From contig VSNR01000087.1 of NCBI GenBank assembly GCA_009774345.1, positions 1 to 18,510 on the forward strand: 18,510 nt of DNA. The letters are read 5' to 3'. The number at the start of each line of letters is the position of its first letter. Position 1 is the stretch's first letter. The notes beneath the pieces were generated by a model, which did no database searches, had not been told where the DNA came from, and saw nothing but the letters and a program-made list of their open reading frames with translations. The DNA comes from Lachnospiraceae bacterium. Lineage in GTDB: Bacteria; Bacillota; Clostridia; Lachnospirales; Lachnospiraceae. Position numbers and translations under genes: made by a program. This document shows positions 1 to 6,940 of this stretch, piece after piece.

Positions 1-68
1 TTTCCCCTAGCGGTAATCAACATTTCAAGCAATCCCTTCCTCTTGCCGTGTCCACCTTATAGGGTACA

Positions 69-1136
69 TTATACAGAAGGTTCTCCTAGTTCCTCAAGAA
101 ATTCTATAACAGATTCTGCTTTTCCTTCGATTTTGCCCTCAATTTTGCCCTCGATTTTGCCCTCGATTTTGCCCTCGATTTTGCCCTCGATTTTGCCTTT
201 TCTCCTTCCCTGTTCATTTTCTTTGATTAACAGCCTTTCAAATGAACTACACATAAACTTTTCATCTCCTTTCCTGATCTGCTCTATAAATGTATTCCTT
301 TCATCCTCATTCAGTTTCCTTATGACATTCGAAAACCATGTAATCCACTCATTCAGATCTTCTGTCTCCATTTCCCTGATTCGATGAAGCAGCTCTGACA
401 TGTTCTCTGTCCATTCCTCCCGTGTCCGCTTCTTGTCTGCAAGGAAGATGTTGTCTACAAGCGTATTGCTCTGTCTGATCTTTGACATGTCCAGATTCTT
501 GATAGAAACTAACACATACTCAAAATCTATGATATAGTCTCCAAACAGCTCTGCGTTGTCGATCATTTCTTTAAAGTGCTTGGATGCTGTCCAGCTCCGC
601 TCGCTATTGTGCAGCACGATCGGAATAACTGCGGGCAGGCGGAAACCTTGTTTCTTGCGCGCAGCCTTATCACAGTTCTTAAAATAATCCAGCAGAATTG
701 CCGTTATATACACCAGAAGCCGGAATGGCATAGTGAAATCATTGTAGCTTTGAAGTTCCAGCAGGAAGAACAGATATACGCTTCCTTTTTTGGTATTTAC
801 CTTATATACAAGATCTGATTCATAGGTATCAAACTGGTCTGTAATAAATTCCTTGTCAATCAGCTCGAGATCTTTTTCTGTCAGCTCCATCATCCAGTCG
901 AAAGCAATATATTTTTTGATAAAATCAAGAAAATTCTTTTTGATAGAGAAGATTCTCTTGTAGCCCTTATCATGCGGATTGTCTACAGTCAGCTTCGGTG
1001 GAACTGTTTTTACTGGTACATTTTGGGTATTCTGTACCTTTTTTGCATTCTGTACAGTTTTTGTATTCTGTACTTTTTGGGTATTCTTTTCTTTTTTTGC
1101 ATTCTGTACTTTTTTTATTTTATTCTTCTTTTTCAT
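69..1136 (-). CDS. Rpn family recombination-promoting nuclease / putative transposase (YhgA-like)
   Basis: This 355-residue protein matches the Rpn (transposase_31, YhgA-like) family, PD-(D/E)XK DNA endonucleases linked to RecA-independent recombination and phage defence. Visible motifs are NPHDKGYKRIF (about 53-63), D108 in ESDLV, and E127/Q129 in LLELQSYNDF, followed by a hydrophobic segment and LPAVIPIVLHN (about 167-177), the usual order of the family core. Two parts are unusual. Residues 6-45 form a Lys/Asn/Gln-rich tail with about five KVQN(A/T)-like units, not part of the normal fold. Near residues 314-340 the four-residue unit GKIE is repeated about six times, then AESVIEFLEELGE. The ATG lacks a well-spaced Shine-Dalgarno (AGAGGAG is about 16 bases away), so the exact start is less sure than the family. 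It stands alone, downstream of the DUF5688-like gene. Confidence 0.88.
   Translation of the reverse strand: MKKKNKIKKVQNAKKEKNTQKVQNTKTVQNAKKVQNTQNVPVKTVPPKLTVDNPHDKGYKRIFSIKKNFLDFIKKYIAFDWMMELTEKDLELIDKEFITDQFDTYESDLVYKVNTKKGSVYLFFLLELQSYNDFTMPFRLLVYITAILLDYFKNCDKAARKKQGFRLPAVIPIVLHNSERSWTASKHFKEMIDNAELFGDYIIDFEYVLVSIKNLDMSKIRQSNTLVDNIFLADKKRTREEWTENMSELLHRIREMETEDLNEWITWFSNVIRKLNEDERNTFIEQIRKGDEKFMCSSFERLLIKENEQGRRKGKIEGKIEGKIEGKIEGKIEGKIEGKAESVIEFLEELGEPSV
131..198. repeat. 12-bp tandem repeat inside the Rpn gene
   Basis: The unit ttttgccctcga occurs about 5.5 times head to tail, with one variant base in the first copy. A period of 12 keeps the frame and encodes the repeated GKIE of the Rpn C-terminal tail on the minus strand. 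Copies are nearly identical, so the array is probably young or prone to slippage, and its length should differ between strains. Confidence 0.92.
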
Positions 1137-1277
1137 TCTTTTGTTTAGTCAGACTCCTCTTTGTTTCTGAGCTTTATCTGCTGTATGACAGTGAATATGG
1201 AATGCATCTGATCCCTGATCTTAAAACCATCTTACCACAGTCATTTCTTTTTTGCAATCCTGTCATGCAGCATCAAA

Positions 1278-1291
1278 CGCTGATATCAGCG
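1278..1291 (-). terminator. Small palindrome after the DUF5688-like gene, possible weak terminator
   Basis: The 14-base perfect palindrome cgctgatatcagcg lies 6 bases past the end of the DUF5688-like gene. On the minus strand it can fold as a 5-bp stem with an ATAT loop, followed by only TTTGAT. The stem is short and the T-run poor, so termination here is a guess. Confidence 0.3.
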
Positions 1292-1296
1292 CAGTT

Positions 1297-2190
1297 TTAA
1301 CATAAGATCTCTACTTCATTTTCTTTTTTGTTATAAGCATACAATGAATACGAGAGCCGCTCTTCTGGTTTTACCTGAGTGTCATTTACATCACAGATCA
1401 TTGCTTTGATTTCGTCTCTTTCTGTAAACCCAGCAGTTGGAATGAGCAGAAGTTCATGTATTGATGAGGGAATAATGTAATAGCTGCTCTTCAAAGCATC
1501 TGCAATCCTCCTTAACAGGTCCGGGTACAGCATACATGCCGCTCCTTCTATACGTTCTGTATTGCTGAGCACATACGCAGCGACAGTGGATGAACATTTA
1601 TCCCTATCATTTTCTTTCAAAATGTCATATATCACCTCCTCGATATCCATGATGACAGGCTTTTCAATCCGCTGTGTATTCTCTGCGGCTGTCCGGTACA
1701 GCTCCTCCACTGTCACATCCCACAGCTTCAAATGGACGTTGTGTATCCATATAAATGCATGGTCTTTCTCTTCCTCCATCACCAGACAACAGAATACGAC
1801 CGACAGATCCAGATATTCAATATGCGGCAGATCCTCCAGAAGCTCCTTGTTCATCTCGGTATTGACAAGCCTGTAAACAATGCTGTCTTTTATTTTCTCG
1901 TAATCAAGAAACTGATTGATGTCTACAGACGGACCCTTTTTTCTGCTGGCGCTGACCACACATTCTGCTGCTTCTGTGATTGTCATGTTTCCGCTCTGGT
2001 ACTGTCTGAAATAATCGTCCAGATAAACAAGCGGTTCCGATTCCATGCCTTTCTTACGGATATGAAGTCCGGTATAAACAACTTTATTGTTCTTATTCTT
2101 TGTTTCTATCGTTACCTGATATTCTCCTCCCAGTTTTTTGACTGTCTCTGTCCTTACTGCTTCTGCAAAATCTGTTATTGTTTTCTTCAT
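1297..2190 (-). CDS. DUF5688-like protein of unknown function
   Basis: This 297-residue soluble protein has no signal peptide or membrane segment. Its layout resembles the DUF5688 family common in Lachnospiraceae: an N-terminal amphipathic helix (TDFAEAVRTETVKKLG), a basic strand with KNNKVVYTGLHIRKKG, the segment EPLVYLDDYFRQYQSG (about 53-68), a middle part with IVYRLVNTEMNKELLEDLPH, and the C-terminal SSIHELLLIPT. No catalytic motif is evident and the role is unknown. The ATG has AAGGAG 8 bases upstream. A small gene ends 33 bases before it on the same strand, so the two are probably co-transcribed. The family assignment is from recall of sequence style, not a search. Confidence 0.75.
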   Translation of the reverse strand: MKKTITDFAEAVRTETVKKLGGEYQVTIETKNKNNKVVYTGLHIRKKGMESEPLVYLDDYFRQYQSGNMTITEAAECVVSASRKKGPSVDINQFLDYEKIKDSIVYRLVNTEMNKELLEDLPHIEYLDLSVVFCCLVMEEEKDHAFIWIHNVHLKLWDVTVEELYRTAAENTQRIEKPVIMDIEEVIYDILKENDRDKCSSTVAAYVLSNTERIEGAACMLYPDLLRRIADALKSSYYIIPSSIHELLLIPTAGFTERDEIKAMICDVNDTQVKPEERLSYSLYAYNKKENEVEILC

Positions 2191-2223
2191 ATTCCTTCTC
2201 CTTTTCCGGGCTGTCCTTTTATT

Positions 2224-2394
2224 CTATCGTTCTGCCTGTATCACAGGCGAACCTTTCATTCTGACAACCCTGAACAGAATATATTTTCCGTCCCCGCTGG
2301 CTTCCAAAAGGATGATGTTCTTTTTAGAAGGTGCAAAAGAATACTTTGCTTCGCACACTTTGACAATTCTGCTCTTTAAATCTTTCTTACTCAT
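2224..2394 (-). CDS. Small basic hypothetical protein (56 residues)
   Basis: This short basic protein begins MSKKDLKSRIVKVCEAKYSF and continues with a hydrophobic strand (KNIILLEAS) and a second strand (KYILFRVVRMKG), suggesting a small alpha/beta fold. I do not recognise a family. A start nine codons further upstream (ATG at 2421) is possible, but the internal ATG at 2394 is preferred because GAAAGAGG lies 9 bases before it. It ends 33 bases before the DUF5688-like gene on the same strand, so both may be one transcript; a TATAAA box lies near 2440 inside the inverted repeat GTTTCA/TGAAAC, but no good -35 is visible. Confidence 0.55.
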   Translation of the reverse strand: MSKKDLKSRIVKVCEAKYSFAPSKKNIILLEASGDGKYILFRVVRMKGSPVIQAER

Positions 2395-2532
2395 GTGTCG
2401 ATACCTCTTTCCCTGTCTCATAACCTGACCGTTTCAATCTTTTATAATGAAACACTCTTCATTCATTAAACTTTTCATTCCTGTTACTATAAATAACTGT
2501 CATTCTGTGGTAGAGCATCCACAATGGGGGCA

Positions 2533-2880
2533 TTAATGTACATCATATGACAGGAACATCTTTCCGCATTGGTCACAGGTGCAAATCCCCCCGTTTATTT
2601 CCCATTCATGCATGAGCGCGGCTGGACTCTGCCAGTCCACTTCGCAGAATAAGCGCGCTGCAATCTCCTCCTGTCTGTCACACAGAATCATAAAATCGTT
2701 TCCTGTATAGACGGTATCAGAGAGTTCTGGTACATAACACGGGGAATCCCGATCCGCCTCAAATGCATTCCAGTCCTTGAATATCCATCCCTGCCCCCAA
2801 AACTCCCTTTTCAGCTTCGTGATTCTGCCGTGCTCGTCTGCCTTACAGACACCAATACATTTACAGCCTTTTTCATTCAT
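2533..2880 (-). CDS. Cys-rich hypothetical protein (115 residues)
   Basis: No family is recognised. The protein starts MNEKGCKCIGVCKADEHG with Cys at about 6, 8 and 12, and ends with GGICTCDQCGKMFLSYDVH, where three further Cys form a CxCxxC knuckle-like motif. Together these could bind zinc or another metal. The middle is rich in Trp and acidic residues and lacks membrane segments. The ATG is supported by GGAAGGTGA 8 bases upstream. It is flanked by a strong hairpin terminator upstream (2975-3000) and by about 110 bases without a gene downstream, so it is probably a single-gene unit. Confidence 0.6.
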   Translation of the reverse strand: MNEKGCKCIGVCKADEHGRITKLKREFWGQGWIFKDWNAFEADRDSPCYVPELSDTVYTGNDFMILCDRQEEIAARLFCEVDWQSPAALMHEWEINGGICTCDQCGKMFLSYDVH

Positions 2881-2974
2881 ATAAAATCACCTTCCCCAGC
2901 CTGTTCTATGGTCATTTTCAACCAGCAGCGGCATTGTAAAATAATCTTAAAATACCCTATTCATACACAAACAA

Positions 2975-3000
2975 GGCGGTGGACTATAAAATCCACCGCC
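2975..3000 (-). terminator. Strong hairpin, likely terminator of the 3190-3958 genes
   Basis: The arms ggcggtgga and tccaccgcc form a perfect 9-bp stem with an 8-base loop. On the minus strand it is followed by TTGTTTGTG, a moderate T-rich tail. It lies downstream of the 185-residue gene and its small neighbour, and upstream of the Cys-rich gene. Confidence 0.65.
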
Positions 3001-3063
3001 TCTGATCGTATTTTTCATCCAATATTCTTTTTGTTCTGAAATCTCCTTGCACTTCCTCCCATT

Positions 3064-3189
3064 CTAGAATATAATACAGTCAGCTTCCAGTTCCGAAAGG
3101 AGTACGGCGCTGCTGTATCGGAGGTGTCCGGTCTCACATGGATTATCCCGGGAACACGCTCCGGCTGGCAGCTTTTTATTCAGATCATC
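3064..3189 (-). other. Open frame continuing past the stop of the 63-residue gene
   Basis: After the TAA that ends the preceding small gene the same frame stays open for 42 codons, starting DDLNKKLPAGACSRDNPCE and ending EADCIIF before a TAG. The opposite strand is also open here, so openness alone is weak proof of coding. It may be the former C-terminal part of a longer gene split by a nonsense change, or chance. The rest of 2881-3189, apart from the terminator, shows nothing I can name. Confidence 0.25.
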
Positions 3190-3381
3190 TTACAATAAAT
3201 ATACTGCCACCCAGCGTTTGGCACTCCGCAGAGAACGGCAGTTTTTGAGTACGGTTTTTCCGTCCGTATCAATTACGTTGAATGTGTTGTCAGGCGTTGC
3301 ATCTATCCAATAAAATTGATTGTCTGCAATCTTCAAACTCCATACTGACGGTGTGCCGTCCTCCCCGTCACAGTCATGCAC
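3190..3381 (-). CDS. Small hypothetical protein, probably a damaged gene
   Basis: The 63 residues read like real protein: TPSVWSLKIADNQFYWIDA, then NVIDTDGKTVLKNCRSLRSAKRWVAVYLL, a small beta-rich domain followed by a helix. No family is recognised. The only start in this frame is a GTG with no Shine-Dalgarno. The well-placed start is 23 bases upstream in another frame: an ATG at 3404 overlapping the TGA of the upstream gene (ATGA) with GGAGGGAGAAG before it, which reads only MKKDSEV before a TAG. A one-base loss between 3383 and 3391 would explain this and give MKKDSE followed by SVVHDCDGED. It is therefore likely a frameshifted, formerly coupled gene, or a rare -1 frameshift product. Confidence 0.4.
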   Translation of the reverse strand: MHDCDGEDGTPSVWSLKIADNQFYWIDATPDNTFNVIDTDGKTVLKNCRSLRSAKRWVAVYLL

Positions 3382-3400
3382 TACACTTCACTGTCTTTTT

Positions 3401-3958
3401 TCATCTTCTCCCTCCATTACCTGAACTGTCTGTCTTCTGCAAAAAGATCTTTTCTTTCCTTGTCGCATTGTCACGTACAACAACCTTTGAATACTTTTCC
3501 AGCAGTCTGTCTTTTTTGGTTAATGCGTCCTCCATTGTGCTGTATGTAAATCCCAAGCCGCATTGTTTTCCATCCTTGTCAAACGCATAAATATCTACGC
3601 CTTCCCAAGTAAAGTCGTCGAGGTGCGCATTCACATAAGCAGATTCCTCAATGATAAAATCAGCAAGCAGTCCAGCCATTGTGTGCATTGCCTCGCTGCT
3701 CTCATGCAGCGTTTTAAATACTCCCAGCTTCTGCCTTGGTTTTTCCCTGATCGATGAATACTCTATCCAGAGGTCCAGATAAATGCCCTCATTTCCGCCA
3801 TAGGCTAGTTTACTGCCCAGCTCATACTCATACGTCGTGACAGGGGCGGGATTTCTTGTCGCTGATTCATATTCAAGAATGTCTGGAAGTCTGTCTTTTT
3901 CTTTTAAAATGTTGCAGATCTTGTTAAACAGTTCCTCGGTTGTCATTGGTTTGTTCAT
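3401..3958 (-). CDS. Hypothetical protein, 185 residues
   Basis: No family is recognised. The protein begins MNKPMTTEELFNKICNIL, a helical N-terminus, followed by mixed alpha/beta sequence (TTYEYELGSKLAYGGNEGIYL, then HTMAGLLADFIIEESAYV) and a basic C-terminus ending SSGNGGRR. It is soluble with no signal peptide. The frame stays open to 4057, but the start at 3958 is preferred: AAAGGAGA lies about 10 bases upstream, and the extra 33 codons are just repeat element A read through. Its TGA overlaps an ATG for the next small gene (ATGA), implying translational coupling. The folded repeat lies in its 5' region and may affect its transcript. Confidence 0.65.
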   Translation of the reverse strand: MNKPMTTEELFNKICNILKEKDRLPDILEYESATRNPAPVTTYEYELGSKLAYGGNEGIYLDLWIEYSSIREKPRQKLGVFKTLHESSEAMHTMAGLLADFIIEESAYVNAHLDDFTWEGVDIYAFDKDGKQCGLGFTYSTMEDALTKKDRLLEKYSKVVVRDNATRKEKIFLQKTDSSGNGGRR

Positions 3959-3995
3959 TGTGTTGTTTCTCCTTTGTCCGATCGAATTAGAGTTC

Positions 3996-4105
3996 GCCCA
4001 TGCTGGGCAAAACATCGAGTAGAGAAGAGCATCTTCCCCAACTCGTGCGCCGGGCACCTGTCAGCTTCTGCTGACAAATTTCATCTGGGTGCCCGTGTGC
4101 ATAAA
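3996..4105 (-). repeat. Folded palindromic element, copy A (intergenic)
   Basis: Bases 4017-4105 are about 93% identical by eye to 7791-7878 (six differences in 89 positions). Read on the minus strand it holds three hairpin units: GGGCACC pairing with GGTGCCC around an inner GTCAGC-AGAA-GCTGAC hairpin; GAGT-GGGGAAGA pairing with TCTTCTCTACTC; and GCCC-AGCAT-GGGC at 3996-4008. Copy A lies between a terminator (4108-4134) and the Shine-Dalgarno of the 185-residue gene, so it would form the 5' leader of that transcript if transcription enters from upstream. Orientation is given to match copy B. Confidence 0.85.
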
Positions 4106-4134
4106 AAGGAGCCTCCGGTTATTCGGAATGCTCC
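4103..4134 (-). terminator. Rho-independent terminator abutting repeat copy A
   Basis: GGAGC (4130-4134 read on the minus strand) pairs with GCTCC (4108-4112), with a further TCCG/CGGA pairing inside and an AATAA loop, followed directly by TTTTT. No gene was identified upstream of it on the minus strand before the tRNA terminator. Confidence 0.6.
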
Positions 4135-4382
4135 CTGATATATTTATTGTATTCAGTTTTTATTATGCCAATTCTCCTGTTTTTCATTGAAGATTCAACC
4201 AGTTTGGGCATTTTTCAATTGACCTATGAATTGACCTATCCATTAGAATTATCTAAGAATTTTCAGGAAAAAGCAGAAAAGATCTCAATTCCAGCATTTT
4301 TTCATTCAGCAGACTTCTATAAAGTTCCAGTCTATTCAAACCTCTCGTAAACCCGCATAAATACTGGTTTTTCTGAACATGC
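4135..4382. other. Gap of about 250 bases with no convincing gene
   Basis: An AT-rich stretch. Both strands have short open frames, but none has a Shine-Dalgarno. The 11-base unit aattgacctat occurs twice (about 4217-4240). A minus-strand frame with the segment GLNRLELYRSLLNEKMLELR stays open for about 43 codons and could be a relic of a gene next to the tRNA, but it has no start signal. Confidence 0.3.
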
Positions 4383-4413
4383 AAAAAACCTCAGCAACGA
4401 TTCTGCTGAGGTT
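4383..4413 (-). terminator. Terminator of tRNA-Gln
   Basis: AACCTCAGCA pairs perfectly with TGCTGAGGTT (10 bp, 7-base loop) and is followed on the minus strand by TTTTTT. It lies 7 bases past the tRNA 3' end. Confidence 0.9.
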
Positions 4414-4419
4414 TGAAAG

Positions 4420-4491
4420 CAGCGCTACAAGGATTCGAACCTTGAAATGACGGAGTCAGAGTCCGTTGCCTTACCGTTTGGCGATAGCGCT
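4420..4491 (-). tRNA. tRNA-Gln, anticodon CUG
   Basis: The minus strand folds as a complete cloverleaf of 72 bases: acceptor AGCGCTA/TAGCGCT, D-arm GCC-AAACGGTAA-GGC, anticodon stem ACGGA/TCCGT with loop CTCTGAC (anticodon CTG, reading CAG), and T-arm CAAGG/CCTTG with TTCGAAT. The discriminator is G and CCA is not encoded, as expected in many Firmicutes. It has its own promoter and terminator. Confidence 0.96.
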
Positions 4492-4533
4492 ATATTTTAT
4501 TGGCTTATGCTCACTCTCTGTAGCACATTATTT

Positions 4534-4562
4534 AGTATATACCAAGTTTCGGAAAAATGCAA
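4534..4562 (-). promoter_or_regulatory. Promoter of tRNA-Gln
   Basis: TTGCAT (4557-4562) and TATACT (4534-4539) are separated by exactly 17 bases on the minus strand, about 43 bases before the tRNA. A close sigma-A type match. Confidence 0.8.
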
Positions 4563-4636
4563 GTACTTTTTTTATTTTTTTCAAACTTTTTTTAATAATG
4601 TTGTCCATGGTTTCACAAAATTGCCAAAACTATTTA

Positions 4637-4665
4637 TTGACAAAGTTTAAGAATTGTGATAACTT
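4637..4665 (+). promoter_or_regulatory. Promoter of the flavoprotein gene
   Basis: A perfect TTGACA (4637-4642) precedes TAACTT (4660-4665) by 17 bases. The -10 is imperfect; the neighbouring GATAAC may shift it by a base. The gene starts about 48 bases further on. Confidence 0.6.
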
Positions 4666-4712
4666 AGAAAAAATTTATTCATTCACACATAATTTAGGAG
4701 GACTCTCTATAA

Positions 4713-5255
4713 ATGAACATACTATTGATCAATTGCAGCCCTGTTCGGAACGGGGCAACCGCCGAAATCGTCAAAACAGTGCACTCCTTTCTGGACAGCG
4801 CACACAAGATACACAGTATCTGCATCGACGATTACGACATTCACTACTGTAAAGGCTGCCGAAGCTGCCACCAGACAGCAGCATGTTTTCAGGATGACGA
4901 TATGTTAAAAGTCATTGAAGCGTTTGAATGGGCAGACCGCATCGTCTGTGTCTCCCCTTCTTACTGGGCAGATGTTCCCGGCCAGTTCAAGGCATTTATT
5001 GACCGCTGCACACCGTGGTGCAACACCCATGAGCCGCACGCCAGACTAAGCGCTGGCAAAAAGGGCTACGCTATCGCGCTGCGGACGGGTTCGAACATGC
5101 AGGAATGCCACAGAATTATTGGCAGCATCGAGCACTTTTACGGGCACATGGAGATCACTCCCAGCGGAAATCTGGGACTTTGTTCGATCGAGCACAAAGA
5201 GGATGTCGCTGGCAGAAAACAGGAAATTGAAGCGTTCTGCGCACTGATACAATAA
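4713..5255 (+). CDS. Iron-sulfur flavoprotein / NADPH-dependent FMN reductase family
   Basis: This 180-residue flavodoxin-fold protein opens with MNILLINCSPVRNGATAEIV, a strand plus the FMN phosphate-binding loop. Next comes a compact cysteine cluster, C46-x2-C49-x2-C52-x5-C58, with the spacing known from archaeal/clostridial Isf proteins that carry a [4Fe-4S] cluster. The motif SPSYWADVPGQFKAFIDR (about 90-107) is the usual FMN/dimer segment of the NADPH-dependent FMN reductase superfamily. The protein is shorter than some Isf members (about 190-200). The likely role is cytosolic electron transfer or oxidoreduction with an unknown partner. TAGGAGG lies about 11 bases before the ATG. It converges on the HD gene with 17 bases between them, so they are not co-transcribed. 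Confidence 0.85.
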   Translation: MNILLINCSPVRNGATAEIVKTVHSFLDSAHKIHSICIDDYDIHYCKGCRSCHQTAACFQDDDMLKVIEAFEWADRIVCVSPSYWADVPGQFKAFIDRCTPWCNTHEPHARLSAGKKGYAIALRTGSNMQECHRIIGSIEHFYGHMEITPSGNLGLCSIEHKEDVAGRKQEIEAFCALIQ

Positions 5256-5272
5256 AAAACTGTTGAAATTTG

Positions 5273-5872
5273 CTATACGATACTGTTCTGCTCGATACCC
5301 GGCAGCAATTTGTAGAGAGAGCAGCCAATTTTCCGCTCAAAGTCTGCCTTGATTTCAAGTATTTTTTTCCATCGGTCCACGGTCGCTGTATGCACGCCAT
5401 AGCGGATTGTCACGTCCACAAACCGCTTTTCCAGAATACAAAATCCAGTGGGCAGCGCCAGTGAATCACAGAGCTGCACGAGGCGGTCATAGTCATCATA
5501 CACTGCATTGGCGACAAAATCTTTCATAAACAGATACTCCGCCTCACTCACATCAAATTTCCCGATAGACGTGTTGATATCCTGTATCATAAAGGCATGG
5601 GAAATGCAGATTTGTGCCGCTTTCTCCCAGCCCCGTTCCACACAAAAGCGATAGCCATCTATCAGATGCTTTTCCTGACTCACGCCGGCATAGCGTCCGA
5701 TGTCATGCAGCAGTCCCAGTATATAAGCGCGCTCCGCAGATAAATCCGCACAGTGCTGTGCGATATTTCTGCACGCCTGCGCGACATAACGGGAATGGTC
5801 TGCCCATGGTCCCGGATTCGATTGTTCGGCTTCCAGCAGTACCTGTTCTGCGGTCTCCTTGGTTGGTTCCAT
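5273..5872 (-). CDS. HD-domain metal-dependent phosphohydrolase
   Basis: This 199-residue cytosolic protein carries the HD signature in order: H26 (WADHSRYV), H56-D57 (LGLLHDIGR), H92 (ISHAF) and D136 (LVQLCDSLAL), the H...HD...H...D metal set of small HD hydrolases. The rest is helical. The substrate cannot be told; relatives act on nucleotides, nucleotide-like phosphates or dinucleotides. AAGGAGG lies 8 bases before the ATG. It sits downstream of the AraC gene on the same strand with a 135-base gap that includes the short hairpin TCCTGC-ATATG-GCAGGA (5978-5994), so a separate transcript is plausible. Confidence 0.85.
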   Translation of the reverse strand: MEPTKETAEQVLLEAEQSNPGPWADHSRYVAQACRNIAQHCADLSAERAYILGLLHDIGRYAGVSQEKHLIDGYRFCVERGWEKAAQICISHAFMIQDINTSIGKFDVSEAEYLFMKDFVANAVYDDYDRLVQLCDSLALPTGFCILEKRFVDVTIRYGVHTATVDRWKKILEIKADFERKIGCSLYKLLPGIEQNSIV

Positions 5873-6007
5873 TCAGATTTCCTCCTTCTTCATTTCCAGC
5901 ATGATTCTATATTTATTACAATACTGCATCTTTTCCAATAAATCTATATCATTCCTGCCTGAATATATCACAATCCTGCCATATGCAGGAACTTCCCTAG
6001 AGCGTGT

Positions 6008-6916
6008 TTACTCAATTTTGAGTTTCTTGCGGTATTGTGTCGGCGTGCAGTGCGCATACGCGCGAAATACCTTGCCAAAATAACTGTTGCTGCCCAGTCC
6101 ACAGGCGCTGGCAATCGCCGTGACAGAGTCTTTTCCCTTTGCAAGCATCTGGCAGGCGGTTTGCAGACGGTAATTTTGAATATATTCTACAGGCGTCATG
6201 TGCAGACAATCCCGAAACACCCGAAAGCACTCCCGCTCACTCAGATACGCCGCTGCCGCAAGTTCTGATATTGTGATTTTTTCAGCGTAGTGCTCATGCA
6301 CATAGACCAGCATTTGTTTGATCTTGTCACTGCTTTGAATGTTTTTTTCATGCTGTTTTGGCATCTGGTCCAATAACAGCAGCCAAATCTGTGACAGCTT
6401 TTCCCGCAGTCTGATTTCATACCCAAACCCATCTTCCTGCGGGTCAAACGCATCTAAAATAAGCCCCAGAATTTGCTTCTGCGCTGGATTTTCTGGAAAC
6501 AGCGCAACCAGCTCGGTCTGCGGTGCAGTCACAACCGGCGCAATATATTTTCTCTCGATTCTGCTCCCCTGCTCTCCCGCAAGCAGGGATGCATCAAAAA
6601 TATGAAGAAGCTGGACCGTCTCTTCTGTCTGCGAGACCGCCCGCGTCATGTGCAGCACATTGGCATTGACCATGCCGCCCGAGCCTGCGGGAAAGACCAT
6701 TTTCCCGGAAGGCGTCTCATATTCCAGCGCACCGCTCTCCATATAAAAGAGCTCCACCGCCCGGTGCCAGTGCCACGGCGCAGTGCGCCCAATGTATTTG
6801 TCCAGCTCCGCCCGCGAGGCAATGTAAGGAAAGTCGTCGGCAAAATCAGGAAGTGCTTCTTCCCTGCTGCCAGTATAAAATTCTACGCTCTGTACATTTT
6901 TCACCGATGTATCCAC
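6008..6916 (-). CDS. AraC family transcriptional regulator with cupin-type sensor domain
   Basis: At 302 residues this has the usual size and order of an AraC/XylS activator. The N-terminal sensing domain has a cupin-like WHWHRAVELFYMESGALEY (about 48-66) and PAGSGGMVNANVLHM (76-90). The C-terminal DNA-binding domain (about 195-300) has two helix-turn-helix units, KITISELAAAAYLSERECF and DSVTAIASACGLGSNSYFG, then the family-typical FRAYAHCTPTQYRKKL. It probably binds a small ligand and activates nearby genes. The start is a GTG at 6916 with only a weak GGGA before it, so it is provisional. Only 24 bases separate it from the stop of the upstream LRR gene, suggesting co-transcription; the ligand is unknown. 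Confidence 0.88.
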   Translation of the reverse strand: MDTSVKNVQSVEFYTGSREEALPDFADDFPYIASRAELDKYIGRTAPWHWHRAVELFYMESGALEYETPSGKMVFPAGSGGMVNANVLHMTRAVSQTEETVQLLHIFDASLLAGEQGSRIERKYIAPVVTAPQTELVALFPENPAQKQILGLILDAFDPQEDGFGYEIRLREKLSQIWLLLLDQMPKQHEKNIQSSDKIKQMLVYVHEHYAEKITISELAAAAYLSERECFRVFRDCLHMTPVEYIQNYRLQTACQMLAKGKDSVTAIASACGLGSNSYFGKVFRAYAHCTPTQYRKKLKIE

Positions 6917-6940
6917 TCCCAGCCTTGTCTGTCATACCGT

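Noticed and set aside
131..198. CRISPR-like array
   Set aside because: Units are 12 bp, directly abutting without spacers, and encode GKIE in frame.
3041..3195. Plus-strand open frame of about 51 codons (QFRKEYGAAVSEVSG region)
   Set aside because: It has no start codon or Shine-Dalgarno, and the opposite strand is open too.
3959..4057. N-terminal extension of 33 codons on the 185-residue protein
   Set aside because: It is repeat element A read in frame; the better Shine-Dalgarno is at the internal ATG 3958.
4147..4350. 67-codon plus-strand frame beside tRNA-Gln
   Set aside because: It has a TTG start, no Shine-Dalgarno and no recognisable protein features.
4383..4491. tRNA-Gln as a phage attachment site
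   Set aside because: No integrase and no repeated tRNA 3' end were seen in the window.
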